NCBI GenBank assembly: GCA_964555065.1
Contig: CAZKRB010000031.1
Coordinates: 1-33,368, forward strand
Direction: 5' to 3'
Source: Syntrophus sp964555065
GTDB lineage: Bacteria > Desulfobacterota > Syntrophia > Syntrophales > Syntrophaceae
DNA length: 33,368 nucleotides
A program made the position numbers and the translations under genes. This document shows positions 22,647 to 31,079 of this stretch, one piece after another (position 1 is the stretch's first letter; the number at the start of each line of letters is the position of its first letter). Under the pieces are notes generated by a model that did not search any database, had not been told where the DNA came from, and was given only the letters and a program-made list of their open reading frames with translations.

Positions 22647-23264
22647 TCAGGGGGCGGGGGCCGTCGAGCGACCCGATAATTCCCCGACGATCTCGCGGCT
22701 GGCCTGGCCGAGGGCATGGCTGACGGCGGCCGCCAGGGTTTCGTAGCGGCGGTCTGCCAGGCGTTCGGTATAAGTCCCCAGGTGCGTGACCCCTGCCTGA
22801 TCCGGACCGGAAAAGACCGTCCATTGCGCCTTGAGGAGCACCCGGTCGCCGGGCGCGCAGTCGAGGCGGAGAACCCGGAACTTCAGCAGATAATCGCTTT
22901 TCTCGGCCCGCACCCGGGGGTAGACGAAGACCCGGTCCGATCCCAGGAGCAGGGAGAGGTTCTCCGCCAGCACGTCGGCCATGTTTTCCCTCAGTGAGCC
23001 AGCCCATCGGTCGAACTCGGCAAGGTTCACTTCGTTCCGGCCATCCCGGGTCACCATCTGGGGGCGGTCCAGGTAATCGGGGATTTCGACAGGAGCGATC
23101 GTCAACGATGGGGGGGCGGCGGTTTCACGTGAAACCGCTTTTGCATCGCGGGGCTCCAGGGGCGTGAGCGTGTAAAACCGGGCGGAGGGTGTCACGGCGC
23201 AGCCGGCAAACAGCAGGGCGGCGGCGAAGAGAAGCGTTCGGGCGTGGGATGGCAGGATTTTCAT
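22647..23264 (-). CDS. ABC-transport auxiliary lipoprotein, PqiC-like
   Basis: 205 aa from the ATG at 23264. The first 22 residues are a lipoprotein signal (MKILPSHARTLLFAAALL then FAGC, lipobox LFAG-C22). The frame extends upstream into mlaD, but this start has AAAGGA at 7-8 nt and gives the proper signal. The domain is the ABC_trans_aux/DUF330 fold: FYTLTPLEPR, IAPVEIPDYLDRPQMVTRDG, then ..RWAGSLRENMADVLAENLSLLLGSDRVFVYP. In PqiABC, PqiC is the outer-membrane lipoprotein at the end of the MCE tunnel. It lies 1 nt after the MlaD-like gene, last in its operon. A perfect parS palindrome is embedded in codons 43-49. Confidence 0.88.
   Translation of the reverse strand: MKILPSHARTLLFAAALLFAGCAVTPSARFYTLTPLEPRDAKAVSRETAAPPSLTIAPVEIPDYLDRPQMVTRDGRNEVNLAEFDRWAGSLRENMADVLAENLSLLLGSDRVFVYPRVRAEKSDYLLKFRVLRLDCAPGDRVLLKAQWTVFSGPDQAGVTHLGTYTERLADRRYETLAAAVSHALGQASREIVGELSGRSTAPAP
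23119..23138. promoter_or_regulatory. parS: parS centromere-like site for ParB
   Basis: A perfect 20-bp palindrome, GCGGTTTCACGTGAAACCGC. Its 14-bp core GTTTCACGTGAAAC is the universal chromosomal parS core (full consensus TGTTTCACGTGAAACA; only the outermost base pair differs). It lies inside the PqiC-like gene, where it encodes AVSRET, 13.6 kb from parB. A 14-bp exact match to this consensus is very unlikely by chance in 33 kb. I found no second copy in the window. Confidence 0.92.
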
Positions 23265-23265
23265 A

Positions 23266-24252
23266 TCATTTTCCTTTGAGAACGGCCTTGCCCCGGAGGA
23301 GGGAATCGGGGTGGCGTTCAAGATAATCGGTAAGCTGGCGCAGCGAACGCGATGTCGCTCCCAGTTCCCGCAGGGTCTTGTTCAGTTCCGTGGCCAGGGG
23401 GGAATCCTCCGAGTAGGCCGAAAGGGTCAGTTCGGATTGCTTCAGGCTCGCCTGGGCCGCCTCCAGGGTCGTCTTCATCGCTGACGCCAGCTCCTTCATG
23501 TTTTCCCTGGCGGCGGCGGCCGTCTCCCGGCTTTCCTGCATGGTCGCCTCCGCGGCGCTGGAGGCCCTCTTAATGCCGGCAACAAGGGGATGGATCTGCT
23601 CATCCAGGTGCCGGACAAGGATCTGAATATCCCCGATGGCTGCCTCCAGGGTCTGGGTGGTCTTGCGCGTATCGATGGAATTGACAATCTTGTCGATTCC
23701 CTGGACGGCGCTGTTCAGGCTGACGACGATCTCCCGGAGGGGAAGATGCTCGACGGTTCTCTGCAGCTCCTGGAACTCGGTGGGAACGGTTGGAATCTCC
23801 GTATAGTCCCTGTCCGTACCCACATACTGGGCGGGCTTTTTGGGAAAGAAATCAAGGGCCACCATCAGCTGCCCGGTCACAAAATTCTGCAGTTGAAGCT
23901 GGGCTCTCAGGCCCCTTTCGACGGCCCGCTTCATCGCCTGCTCATCTCTCCTCAGCAGGCTGCCGCCTTCGATCCGCTCCGGCTGAAGTTCGATGATCAC
24001 CGGGATTCGCAGGGCGTGATGGAACTGGTCGATCTCCACGCGGATATCGGAGACTTCGCCGATCTTGACCCCCCGGAACATCACCGGAGACCCCACATTC
24101 AGCCCTTTCACCGATCCTTCGAAAAACAGGATGTACTGCTGGGACCTGGTGAAGAACTTTCCGGATCCGAGGACCAGCACCGCCAGGACCAGGATGGCGA
24201 TGGCGCCCACCACAAAGGCCCCGATCAGAGTCTTATTTTCCTTTCTGCTCAT
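23266..24252 (-). CDS. MlaD/MCE-domain protein of a lipid ABC transporter
   Basis: 328 aa. One N-terminal membrane segment (about 9-28, LIGAFVVGAIAILVLAVLVL) is followed by a single MCE domain (about 38-130: QYILFFEGSVKGLNVGSPVM, FRGVKIGEVSDIRVEID...LQLQNFVTGQLMVALDF). After this comes a long Ala/Glu-rich helical tail (about 165-310) of the kind that builds tunnels in PqiB/LetB-like or Mce proteins. It is anchored in the inner membrane and binds phospholipid substrate. It lies 37 nt after the MlaF-like ATPase gene and 1 nt before the lipoprotein gene. mlaB and mlaC are not present. Confidence 0.9.
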   Translation of the reverse strand: MSRKENKTLIGAFVVGAIAILVLAVLVLGSGKFFTRSQQYILFFEGSVKGLNVGSPVMFRGVKIGEVSDIRVEIDQFHHALRIPVIIELQPERIEGGSLLRRDEQAMKRAVERGLRAQLQLQNFVTGQLMVALDFFPKKPAQYVGTDRDYTEIPTVPTEFQELQRTVEHLPLREIVVSLNSAVQGIDKIVNSIDTRKTTQTLEAAIGDIQILVRHLDEQIHPLVAGIKRASSAAEATMQESRETAAAARENMKELASAMKTTLEAAQASLKQSELTLSAYSEDSPLATELNKTLRELGATSRSLRQLTDYLERHPDSLLRGKAVLKGK

Positions 24253-24289
24253 GCTTCTTCCCTTTCCGCCGTGAAACGCTCCGTACCTT

Positions 24290-25063
24290 TCATGATTTCC
24301 GCCCCGCGCCCCGGGTGAGGAAGCTGACCACCTTCGGGTCTTCCGACTCCGCCAGGATTCTCTTGGGGTCGCCGGAGGCCGTCATGGTCTTTGCCTCGGG
24401 ATCGAGGAAGACCGAGTGGGTGCCGATGGCGAAGATGCTGGCCAGGTCATGGGTTACCACGATCACGGTGGTTCCCAGGCTTTCGCTCAGCTCGATGATC
24501 AGGTCGTCCAGCAGCCGGGCGCTGATCGGGTCCAGTCCGGCGGAGGGCTCATCGAAAAAGAGGAGATCCGGATCGAGGGCCATCGCCCGGGCCAGTCCGG
24601 CCCGCTTCTTCATGCCGCCGCTGAGCTCCGCGGGATAAAAGTCTTCAAAACCCCCCAGCCCCACCAGGGCCAGCTTGAACGACGCCAGTTCCCGGATCGA
24701 AGCGGGCGACAGATCGGTGTACTGCTCCAGCGGCAGGGCGATATTTTCCGCCAGCGTCATGGAACTCCAGAGGGCGCCGCTCTGAAAGAGGATGCCGAAG
24801 CGCCTCTTGAGCTGCTCCTGGACGGCCGGTCCGGCGTCCCAGAAACTGGTGTCGCCGTAAAGAACCCGGCCGCCGGCGGGCCTCTTGAGCCCCACCATCT
24901 GCTTCATGAGCGTGCTCTTGCCGCAGCCGCTTCCCCCCATGATGATGAAGATGTCGCCCCGGCGGATGCGGAAGTTCAGATCGCGCATGAGGACGAAACT
25001 GCCGTAGGATATTTCCAGGTCCCGCACATCGATAATTGTTTCCCGGCTGTCCTCGGTGTTCAT
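24290..25063 (-). CDS. MlaF-like ATPase of a lipid ABC transporter
   Basis: 257 aa from the ATG at 25063. Walker A is GGSGCGKST (43-51), the Q-loop is FGILFQSGALWSSMTLAENI, the signature is LSGGMKKRAGLARA, Walker B is LLFFDEPSAGLDP, and the switch His is in VVTHDLAS. SGALWSSMTLAENI and the GLDPISA stretch are typical of the MlaF branch. The frame is open about 1 kb further upstream, but that part is antisense-like Gly/Arg/Pro-rich translation of the permease gene and not protein-like. The ATG overlaps the permease stop by 4 nt (ATGA), a coupled operon junction. Confidence 0.95.
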   Translation of the reverse strand: MNTEDSRETIIDVRDLEISYGSFVLMRDLNFRIRRGDIFIIMGGSGCGKSTLMKQMVGLKRPAGGRVLYGDTSFWDAGPAVQEQLKRRFGILFQSGALWSSMTLAENIALPLEQYTDLSPASIRELASFKLALVGLGGFEDFYPAELSGGMKKRAGLARAMALDPDLLFFDEPSAGLDPISARLLDDLIIELSESLGTTVIVVTHDLASIFAIGTHSVFLDPEAKTMTASGDPKRILAESEDPKVVSFLTRGAGRKS

Positions 25064-26220
25064 ATTCCCAGCACCTGGCAGAGCAGCGTAATGACGGCCG
25101 TTGCCACGACGATGCTGACGATGCCGGTAACCACGGCGGACGTGGCGGCGAAGCCGACGGCGGCGGCGTTGCGTTCGCACTGAAGGCCGCGCAGGCAGCC
25201 GGCCAGCGCCACGAGCACTCCGAAGACGAAGCTGTGAAAGAGGCCGATCCAGAGATAGGACAGTTTCACCGCCTTCAGGGTCTGGTGGTAGTACTCGAAA
25301 ACGCCCAGGTCCAGCATGCCGACGCCGACGATCATGCCGCCCAGCACTCCCATGAGGTCGGCATAGATGCACAGCAGGGGCATCATCACCATGAGCGCCA
25401 GCATCCGGGGCAGGACGAGAAAGTCCACCGGCCGGAGACCCAGAACTTCCAGGGCGTCGATCTCCTCGTTGACCTGCATCATTCCGATCTGGGCGGCAAA
25501 AGCCGCCCCCGTACGCCCGGCCATGATGATGCCCGTCATGATCGCCCCCATGACCCGGACCATGGCGATGCCCACCACGTCGGCGACATAGATCTGCACT
25601 CCGAACAGCCTGAGCTGAATGGCTGCCACGAAGGCGAGGATCATCCCCACGAGGAGGCTGATGAGGGAGACGATGGGCAGGGCCTGGGCGCCCGTTTCCT
25701 GGAGCGTCAGGATCAGGTCGGACCGCCGGAAGCCGGGTTTTCCCCTCAACATTCTGAGGAAGGCGAGGGTCGCCTCGCCGACGAAGGCGAGCATCTCCCG
25801 GAAGCCACCGCCGAAATCCAGGGTGGTTTCGGCAACCCGTTCCAGAAAGGAGGGGGCCGCTTTTGCCCGCGTCACCCCGGTGCGCTGCTTTTCCGACGAG
25901 GCCAGGTCCAGAAGACGGACGATTCCCCCGGGAAGCCCGGACGAATCGACGGCGACTCCCCCTTCGCGGCAGAGGCCGTAAAGCTTCGCCAGAAAGACGA
26001 GGAGCCCGCTGTCCCAGGCGCCCAGTTCCGCGGTCTCGAAGGCCACTCGGGTCCCCACCGTCGGCCCGCAAAGATGCGGCCGGACCTCCTCGATATCCGG
26101 CAGGCTGCCGCCCGCGGTCCAGTTCCCGGAGAATTTCAGGAGGAGCGTATCCGGCGCGGCCGGGATGAACCCTACGGTGGCCCGCACTCCGGCAAATTGA
26201 TCGGCTTTTTCCTGGGGCAT
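25060..26220 (-). CDS. MlaE-like permease with N-terminal STAS-like domain
   Basis: 386 aa from the ATG at 26220. The first 130 or so residues are soluble, with a pattern like a STAS/MlaB domain (LLLKFSGNWTAGGSLPDIEE..., then VAVDSSGL), so the MlaB role may be built in. The rest is the MlaE permease: TGAQALPIVSLISLLVGMIL, then ..LRLFGVQIYVADVVGIAMVR, MTGIIMAGRTGAAFAAQIGM, ..EEIDALEVLGLRPVDFLVLPR and the late FGVLVALAGCLRGLQCERNA. A TTG at 26268 gives 16 more residues but lacks a ribosome site; AAGGAG lies 15 nt before the ATG, which is rather far, so the start is uncertain. It is the first gene of the four-gene lipid-transport operon. Confidence 0.92.
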   Translation of the reverse strand: MPQEKADQFAGVRATVGFIPAAPDTLLLKFSGNWTAGGSLPDIEEVRPHLCGPTVGTRVAFETAELGAWDSGLLVFLAKLYGLCREGGVAVDSSGLPGGIVRLLDLASSEKQRTGVTRAKAAPSFLERVAETTLDFGGGFREMLAFVGEATLAFLRMLRGKPGFRRSDLILTLQETGAQALPIVSLISLLVGMILAFVAAIQLRLFGVQIYVADVVGIAMVRVMGAIMTGIIMAGRTGAAFAAQIGMMQVNEEIDALEVLGLRPVDFLVLPRMLALMVMMPLLCIYADLMGVLGGMIVGVGMLDLGVFEYYHQTLKAVKLSYLWIGLFHSFVFGVLVALAGCLRGLQCERNAAAVGFAATSAVVTGIVSIVVATAVITLLCQVLGI

Positions 26221-26587
26221 CGGGTTAACAGAGGGCTCCTTCAGTTGGAATGAAATTCGGTCTCGCAAGAAGATAGCAAAAATCCCGATTTTTTCATAAT
26301 TCTTTCGGTCGCTTCCAGTATCCCGTCGAATTCCGACAATTAATTTTTAATAGCGGGCACTTCAAATTAAAAGAGCGCCTATCGCATTTATGAAGTTAAT
26401 TCAATGTGTTATGCTTGTGGATGACTTGATCCGGTGGCCGCCTCCAGCTTCGGGCAGGAAGAGGAACTGTCCTTTCCCACGTCCTTTCTCCGGGGGCTCC
26501 GGAGAAAAAGAGACACTGAGAGCGGAGGAGACATCGTTCCTCTTCCCGACCAGGACAGGAATGGTGTGGGGAGAGTCGGGACCGGCC
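26221..26587. other. Intergenic region between the SNF2 and MlaE genes
   Basis: 367 nt. 26269-26400 is AT-rich and likely holds the promoter of the lipid-transport operon (minus strand), but no confident -35/-10 pair is seen. 26401-26587 is GC-rich and holds a 9-bp stem-loop (26485-26507). No gene is supported. Confidence 0.4.
26485..26507 (-). terminator. Stem-loop beyond the SNF2 gene, possible terminator
   Basis: TTTCTCCGG / CCGGAGAAA, a perfect 9-bp stem with a 5-nt loop, about 80 nt after the SNF2 stop codon. On the minus strand no U-run follows the stem; a run of T precedes it. An intrinsic terminator in the minus direction is therefore doubtful, and it may act by another route. Confidence 0.35.
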
Positions 26588-29500
26588 TTACCCTTCCCGG
26601 ATGAGCTGGAGCAGTTCGTCCGCCGACATCCGGCCGCTGATATCGCTGCCGTCCAGGAGGCTGTTGGCCAGATCGCGCTTCGTGGTGTGAAGTTTGAGAA
26701 TTTTCTCTTCAATCGTGTCTTTCGCCACCAGGCGGTAAACCGTCACGGGTCGCTGCTGGCCGATGCGGTGTGCCCGGTCCGAGGCCTGGTCCTCCACAGC
26801 CGGATTCCACCAGGGATCCATGTGGATGACATAGTCCGCCGCTGTCAGGTTGAGGCCCACGCCCCCCGCCCGGAGGCTGATGAGGAAGAGCGATCCCTTC
26901 CCCGCCTGGAAGGCCTCCACCTCCCGCCGCCGCTCTCGGGGCGGTGTGCTGCCGTCGAGATAACGGTACTCGATTCCCTTTGATTTCAGATAATCCCGGA
27001 TCAGGGCCAGGTGGCTGACGAACTGGCTGAAAACCAGCGCTTTGTGGGAATTTTCCAGCAGCTCCTCCATGACCTCCCCGAAGAGAGACAGCTTGGAGCT
27101 GGACAGGGCGCTGTCGGGTACGACGAGACGGGGATGGCAGCAGGCCTGCCGCAGCCGCATGATCTCCGCCAGGATCTTCAGCTGCTTCTGTCCGGCGGGG
27201 CTTTCGTCCTGCTCCAGGGATTCCACAGCCTCCCGGCGCATAACCTCGTAGAGTGCCCTTTCCTCGGGCGACATCTCCACCTGGAGGACCACATCCGTCC
27301 GGGGGGGCAGTTCGTCCAGCACCTGGGATTTGATCCGCCGCAGGAGGAAGGGGGAGATCAGTTTTTTCAGCTGCTTGCGGGCTTCCCGGTCGCCGTTCTT
27401 TTCAATGGGGACGGCGTAGCGTTCGTTGAACTGCGCCCGCGTGCCCAGCAGGCCGGGATTGATGAAGTCAAAGAGGGTATAGAATTCCCCCAGGTGATTT
27501 TCAATGGGGGTGCCCGTGGTGATCAGCCGGAAGTCCCCGTTCAAGGCCAGGGCGGCCTGGGCCCGTTGGGTTTCGAAATTTTTGATGGCCTGGGCCTCGT
27601 CGAGGATGATGGTCCGCCAGTGAACCGTGGCCAGGAGTTCCGCTTCCTGCTGCAGCAGACCGTAGCTGCAGATCAGCACATCCATGCCCTGGAGGCGGGT
27701 GATGCGCTCCTCCCGTTTCCTGCCGCCGAAGAGGATGGGATTGAGGGTGGGGGCGAAGCGGTCGATCTCGGCCACCCAGTTCATACAGACGGAGGTGGGG
27801 GCGACCACCAGCGTCGGACCCTGGGGGGCGCGCTCGAGAACGGCCGCCAGAGCCTGGAGAGTCTTGCCCAGCCCCATGTCATCGGCCAGGCAGGCTCCGG
27901 CGCCCCAGGAGGACAGCCGCATGAGCCATTCGTATCCGGTCACCTGATAATCCCGCAGTTCCGCCTGGAGCGTGGAGGGGACAGCGGGTTCCATGGCCAT
28001 GCCCCGCTGAAAGGCTTTGAAACGCTCTTTCCAGGAGGCGTCCCGGTTGACCTGGGCGAAGTCCCCGAAAAGATCCTCCATAACGGGAACGGCCAGGGCG
28101 TGGCAGCGGACCGTTTTCCCCTCTTTGTCGGCATAGGCGTTCATCTCCTCCAGGCGTCGGCGCAGGGATTCGGTCAGCGCGATGAAGCGGCCTTCCCCGA
28201 GGGGGAGAAATCGGCGGGGCGCGGCTTCCACAAGTTCGAGGAGGGTTTTCATGTCCAGCATCAGGCCCTCATCCAGTTGAAGCTGGCCGTCCAGTTCGAA
28301 CCAGTTTCCCGCCTTGCGGACTTTCAGGCGCATCTGCTCGAAGGAGACCGGCTGAGGCGTTTTCAGGGATTCACCCTCCGGCCACTCCACGGTCACCCCT
28401 CCCTGCTCCTGCATAGCCTTCAGCTCCAGGAGCACTTCGAGGCAATCCTCGGGATTTTCCAGATATCCCTGCCCCCGGTTGTTCATGACCATGGCCAGGG
28501 TGGGGCAGGAATCTTCCAGGAGCTTCATCTTCCGGATTTCCAGGGCGAGATCCCGCCGGGCGAGAAGCCGCTTTCCCTCCATGTCCGCCATGACATGCTC
28601 CATGCCCTTTCCCGGCTTCAGGCGGATTCCCCCCTTACCGAAGGGGCGCACCAGCAGCTCCAGGTGAAAGCCGTCGCCCACCGGCGCCAACTGCAGAACG
28701 GGGCGGGGATCGCCCTCGACTTCTTCAAGCGTTTCCGCGCTGCCGCCGATGGTGGAATGGATGGTCACCAGGGTGGAAAGCTCCGCCATGGCCGCCATCA
28801 GCTCGTCCCGGGCTGTTTCCGGAACGGTCAGCCCTTTGCCGCCCAGAATCTGCCCGATCCGCCGATGGGAGTCGGAAAGTTCGCAGATGCGGAACCGGGT
28901 TGGGCTTTCCGGGATCATCGCCACCCGGGATTCCCCCACTGGAACGCTCAGCCGCAGGCAGAGCCCTTCCGGTGACTCCGTCACCATCAGTTCGGCATCG
29001 CCCCGGAGGAACTCCACGGATTTTTCCGGGTTCTCTTCGGAAAAGATCAAGGGGTGCCCCACCAGGAGCGGCAGGGTTTTCTCCCATTCGAAGTAGTAAT
29101 CGGCGCTGCTGTAGCCCCCGTAATAGCGGGACTCCGCTTTCAAAGTTGCCCGGATCATATGATCCTGCCGGCTCAGGTATTCCAGGTTCGTTCCCTTGTG
29201 CAGCCGGCTGAGGGCCACGGGCCGTCCGGAGGTCCACCCACCCCGCGCCTTCTGTCTCTGTTCCAGCGGCTTGAGGGACAGGCCCTCGTCGCCCTTCCTG
29301 AACAGCCAGATCAGGCGCTTTTCCTTGGAGACGACCGAAGGCCGCTCCATGGCCGCCGCCTGAGTCAGGGCGCGGAGGCTTTTTCGCCAAGGCTCTTCAA
29401 AGTGGATTGAGGGGATCAGGGAAACCATCCCGGTGCAGGCGGAGATCTCCTCGGCCTCCTGCCGGTAGAAAGACGCATTGACGCCTCCGGCAGCCAGCAG

Positions 29501-30775
29501 GCCGGCGCATTCCAGCGCGGCCCAGGACATCCCGTTTGCCCGAGTATGCTGATACAGCGCCTGCAGGGAAACGATGGTTTTCCTGCCGAGGCGGCGGTTC
29601 TGCCAGAACTCCGCCAGAGCCGCAAAGACCGTTCCGATTCCCGTCCAACCGGGGACGGAAAGGAATTCCGGGTAATCCGGGTCCAGCAGGAGGGTAGCGG
29701 CGATCGATCGCAGCGCGGCCAGAGCGACCGCGTAGTAATGGCTGGGGTTGTTGCGATGGGCGGTCAGGTAGAGGTATTTTTTAATTTTTGCTGCCCCCGC
29801 CGTGTCCGGTGAGGCTGCATAAGACTTCAGGAGGGCCAGCAGAAAAAGAAGGCCGGCCGGATCGGTGATAAAATTGTTCCGGACCCCCGTGTCCCGGATC
29901 AGCACGCGGAGATCCCCTTCCGTGGCGGCTATGGCCTCTTCATTCCTGCCTTCGAGGAAGTGCAGGCAGCCCCGCAGCCCATCGGTGAAACCTTCCGCTT
30001 CTGCGGCCATGGCCTCGATGATCGGCCGGGCCTCGGCCAGGCGGCCTCCGAGCAACAGGCGAAGGGCCAGGGTGGAAAGAAAGGGGCGTCCACTCCCTGT
30101 CAGCCTCTCTCTGCCTGCGGTGGCCAGAGCCTCCTTGAGCGGCGCCTCGTCCGGTTCCAGGCAGATCAGGCTGTGCATCAGGGTATGGGAGAGGGCCGTC
30201 AACCGAAGCTCCTGGGGCAGGGTGGCGAACCAGGTCCGGTCGAACGGCGAGTTGCAGACGCGCAGAAAGGGGTCGGGGGTGCGATGGGACGCCGGGCAGA
30301 AGCGCAGCATGGAATCATAGAGCGCTTTGACTTCCTTTGAATCATGACGGTAGAAGGCGATCCGGAAATCCCGGATCACGCGTTTCCAGTCATATTCCGA
30401 AGAATAACGGGAAAGGTAGCGGTTGCCGGGCATTAACCGCTGAATCGCCCGAGTCATCTTTTCAAAATGCCCCTGCGCCACGGACCGGCGGGTGGCAATC
30501 TCCCGGAAACTTTCCGGACATTGATAACGGTCATCCACAAACCCCAGCTTGACGATGCGCTTCAGCGCCGGCTGGAGGTTCTGCCAACTGGTTTTGCTCG
30601 TGTCCGCCACGGAAATTCCCGTTACCTCAAAACAGCGGATCACGGTGGTCATGCTCATCGGTTCCATGGTCAGCGAACAGAACTGCACCAGAGCCTGTTC
30701 CTGCGGGGGGAGCGCTTCATAGAGGCTCAACAGTTTCTCTTGTTTTTTCGACCCCGGTGTTTGTTGATCATTCAT
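26588..30775 (-). CDS. SNF2-family (Swi2/Snf2, RapA-like) DNA-dependent ATPase with long N-terminus
   Basis: 1395 aa from the ATG at 30775 (GAAGG 6 nt upstream; a TTG 30 codons earlier is less likely). The C-terminal 460 or so residues form the SNF2 motor: LRDYQVTGYEWL, Walker A DDMGLGKT (about 965), VVAPTSVCMNW, DEAQ box LDEAQAIKN (about 1057), TGTPIEN, then ALVFSQFV, YLDGSTPPRERRREVEAFQ, LISLRAGGVGLNLTAADYV, and DQASDRAHRIGQ. The first 900 residues are unlike a catalytic domain: a winged-helix-like start, then Leu/Ala-rich helical repeats (about 170-470), then beta-rich segments. Such proteins remodel protein-DNA complexes such as RNA polymerase, or act in phage defence. No methylase or nuclease partner is adjacent. 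Confidence 0.9.
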   Translation of the reverse strand: MNDQQTPGSKKQEKLLSLYEALPPQEQALVQFCSLTMEPMSMTTVIRCFEVTGISVADTSKTSWQNLQPALKRIVKLGFVDDRYQCPESFREIATRRSVAQGHFEKMTRAIQRLMPGNRYLSRYSSEYDWKRVIRDFRIAFYRHDSKEVKALYDSMLRFCPASHRTPDPFLRVCNSPFDRTWFATLPQELRLTALSHTLMHSLICLEPDEAPLKEALATAGRERLTGSGRPFLSTLALRLLLGGRLAEARPIIEAMAAEAEGFTDGLRGCLHFLEGRNEEAIAATEGDLRVLIRDTGVRNNFITDPAGLLFLLALLKSYAASPDTAGAAKIKKYLYLTAHRNNPSHYYAVALAALRSIAATLLLDPDYPEFLSVPGWTGIGTVFAALAEFWQNRRLGRKTIVSLQALYQHTRANGMSWAALECAGLLAAGGVNASFYRQEAEEISACTGMVSLIPSIHFEEPWRKSLRALTQAAAMERPSVVSKEKRLIWLFRKGDEGLSLKPLEQRQKARGGWTSGRPVALSRLHKGTNLEYLSRQDHMIRATLKAESRYYGGYSSADYYFEWEKTLPLLVGHPLIFSEENPEKSVEFLRGDAELMVTESPEGLCLRLSVPVGESRVAMIPESPTRFRICELSDSHRRIGQILGGKGLTVPETARDELMAAMAELSTLVTIHSTIGGSAETLEEVEGDPRPVLQLAPVGDGFHLELLVRPFGKGGIRLKPGKGMEHVMADMEGKRLLARRDLALEIRKMKLLEDSCPTLAMVMNNRGQGYLENPEDCLEVLLELKAMQEQGGVTVEWPEGESLKTPQPVSFEQMRLKVRKAGNWFELDGQLQLDEGLMLDMKTLLELVEAAPRRFLPLGEGRFIALTESLRRRLEEMNAYADKEGKTVRCHALAVPVMEDLFGDFAQVNRDASWKERFKAFQRGMAMEPAVPSTLQAELRDYQVTGYEWLMRLSSWGAGACLADDMGLGKTLQALAAVLERAPQGPTLVVAPTSVCMNWVAEIDRFAPTLNPILFGGRKREERITRLQGMDVLICSYGLLQQEAELLATVHWRTIILDEAQAIKNFETQRAQAALALNGDFRLITTGTPIENHLGEFYTLFDFINPGLLGTRAQFNERYAVPIEKNGDREARKQLKKLISPFLLRRIKSQVLDELPPRTDVVLQVEMSPEERALYEVMRREAVESLEQDESPAGQKQLKILAEIMRLRQACCHPRLVVPDSALSSSKLSLFGEVMEELLENSHKALVFSQFVSHLALIRDYLKSKGIEYRYLDGSTPPRERRREVEAFQAGKGSLFLISLRAGGVGLNLTAADYVIHMDPWWNPAVEDQASDRAHRIGQQRPVTVYRLVAKDTIEEKILKLHTTKRDLANSLLDGSDISGRMSADELLQLIREG

Positions 30776-31079
30776 AAAAAACCTTCTTGGACATTTCTGA
30801 TTGCGCTGGAATTCTGCGTTATTTCCATCCTCCATGCAAGGGTTTTTCCTCAAGCCGATGGGCAAGGTCCGGTCCGTGCGGAAGGCCGCAGACTTCGCTG
30901 ACGATCCTCGATCAGAACGGGCGCCGCGCCTTTTTTTCCTCGGTTTCGCAGGCCGTCCCCGCTTCTCGCTGTTCCGCCATCCCGTCGAATCCAGGTTGGG
31001 ATGGGCAGCAAAAACTCGAATAAAGCCCCGGACTGTGGTAGAAAAAAAGCGTCAATCCGAATTCCTCAAGGAGGTGGTT
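30776..31079. other. Divergent gap between the SNF2 and NUDIX genes
   Basis: 304 nt. The frame of the NUDIX ORF is open through most of it, but the good ribosome site at 31068-31073 marks the real start. It contains a GC-rich run followed by T7 (about 30920-30940), with only a poor stem. Promoters for both directions must be here; none is convincing. Confidence 0.4.

Noticed and set aside
25064..26071. 336-codon upstream extension of the MlaF-like ATPase
   Set aside because: The extension overlaps the permease gene on the same strand in another phase and is Arg/Gly/Pro-rich; a proper ATG with a 4-nt overlap exists at 25063.
26412..26425. TGTGGATGA as a further DnaA box
   Set aside because: Mismatched and isolated, far from the dnaA cluster; similar 9-mers recur by chance (for example near 26819).
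27011..28975. 654-codon plus-strand frame opposite the SNF2 gene
   Set aside because: Antisense shadow of a conserved gene; no domain.
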